From Chloroflexota bacterium (GTDB lineage Bacteria; Chloroflexota; Limnocylindria; Limnocylindrales; CSP1-4), in assembly GCA_021777365.1 (NCBI GenBank), contig JAJYDP010000196.1, positions 1 through 8,136 of the forward strand: 8,136 bases of DNA, given 5' to 3'. This document shows, piece by piece, positions 8,128 through 8,136 of the stretch; the first letter of the stretch is position 1, and each line of letters starts with the position of its first letter. A program made the position numbers and the translations under genes. Below the pieces are notes generated by a model that had not been told where the DNA came from, did not search any database, and worked only from the letters and a program-made list of their open reading frames with translations.

Positions 8128-8136
8128 CCCGAAGGG

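Noticed and set aside
8121..8136. Possible glycine riboswitch start, suggested by CCGAAGGG near the window edge
   Set aside because: The GGAGAG-type strand that should precede the first stem of a glycine aptamer is absent, and the window ends before any second conserved block. The match is too short to support the call.

Overview
This window is a stretch of a de novo purine biosynthesis operon from a bacterium with very high G+C. Nearly every third codon position is G or C, and long spurious open frames appear on both strands as a result. All real genes are on the + strand, in the order purS (3' end only), purQ, purL, purF, purM, then one gene encoding PurN joined to PurH. The order S-Q-L-F-M-N-H is that of the Bacillus pur operon. 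The composition and protein sequences look more like a high-GC Actinomycetota or Chloroflexota lineage. That placement is an impression from motif style, not a tested result.

Layout. Positions 1-164 hold the PurS C-terminus. Positions 161-844 (PurQ) and 841-3204 (PurL) complete the three-subunit FGAM synthetase (step 4). Positions 3208-4629 encode PurF, the committed first step, with a full set of predicted iron-sulfur cysteines. Positions 4626-5810 encode PurM (AIR synthetase, step 5). Positions 5807-8011 are one uninterrupted 734-codon frame with GAR formyltransferase (PurN, step 3) at the N-terminus and AICAR formyltransferase/IMP cyclohydrolase (PurH, steps 9-10) at the C-terminus. Four of the five junctions are ATGA stop/start overlaps of 4 nt and the fifth is a 3-nt gap, so the genes are almost certainly cotranscribed and probably translationally coupled. 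The operon promoter lies upstream of the window.

Positions 8012-8136 are non-coding as far as can be seen. They hold a weak hairpin after purH, a promoter-like element (TTGAGG, 19 nt, TACACT), and downstream of it a perfect 16-nt palindrome flanked by short direct repeats. This is probably the start of the next transcription unit, which is cut off by the window edge.

Most of the window is ordinary housekeeping metabolism with intact active-site motifs. The one notable item is the PurN-PurH fusion, which puts both 10-formyl-THF-dependent transformylases of the pathway and the final cyclohydrolase on one chain. I see no mobile element, CRISPR array, tRNA or rRNA, and no sign of a novel defence or regulatory system.
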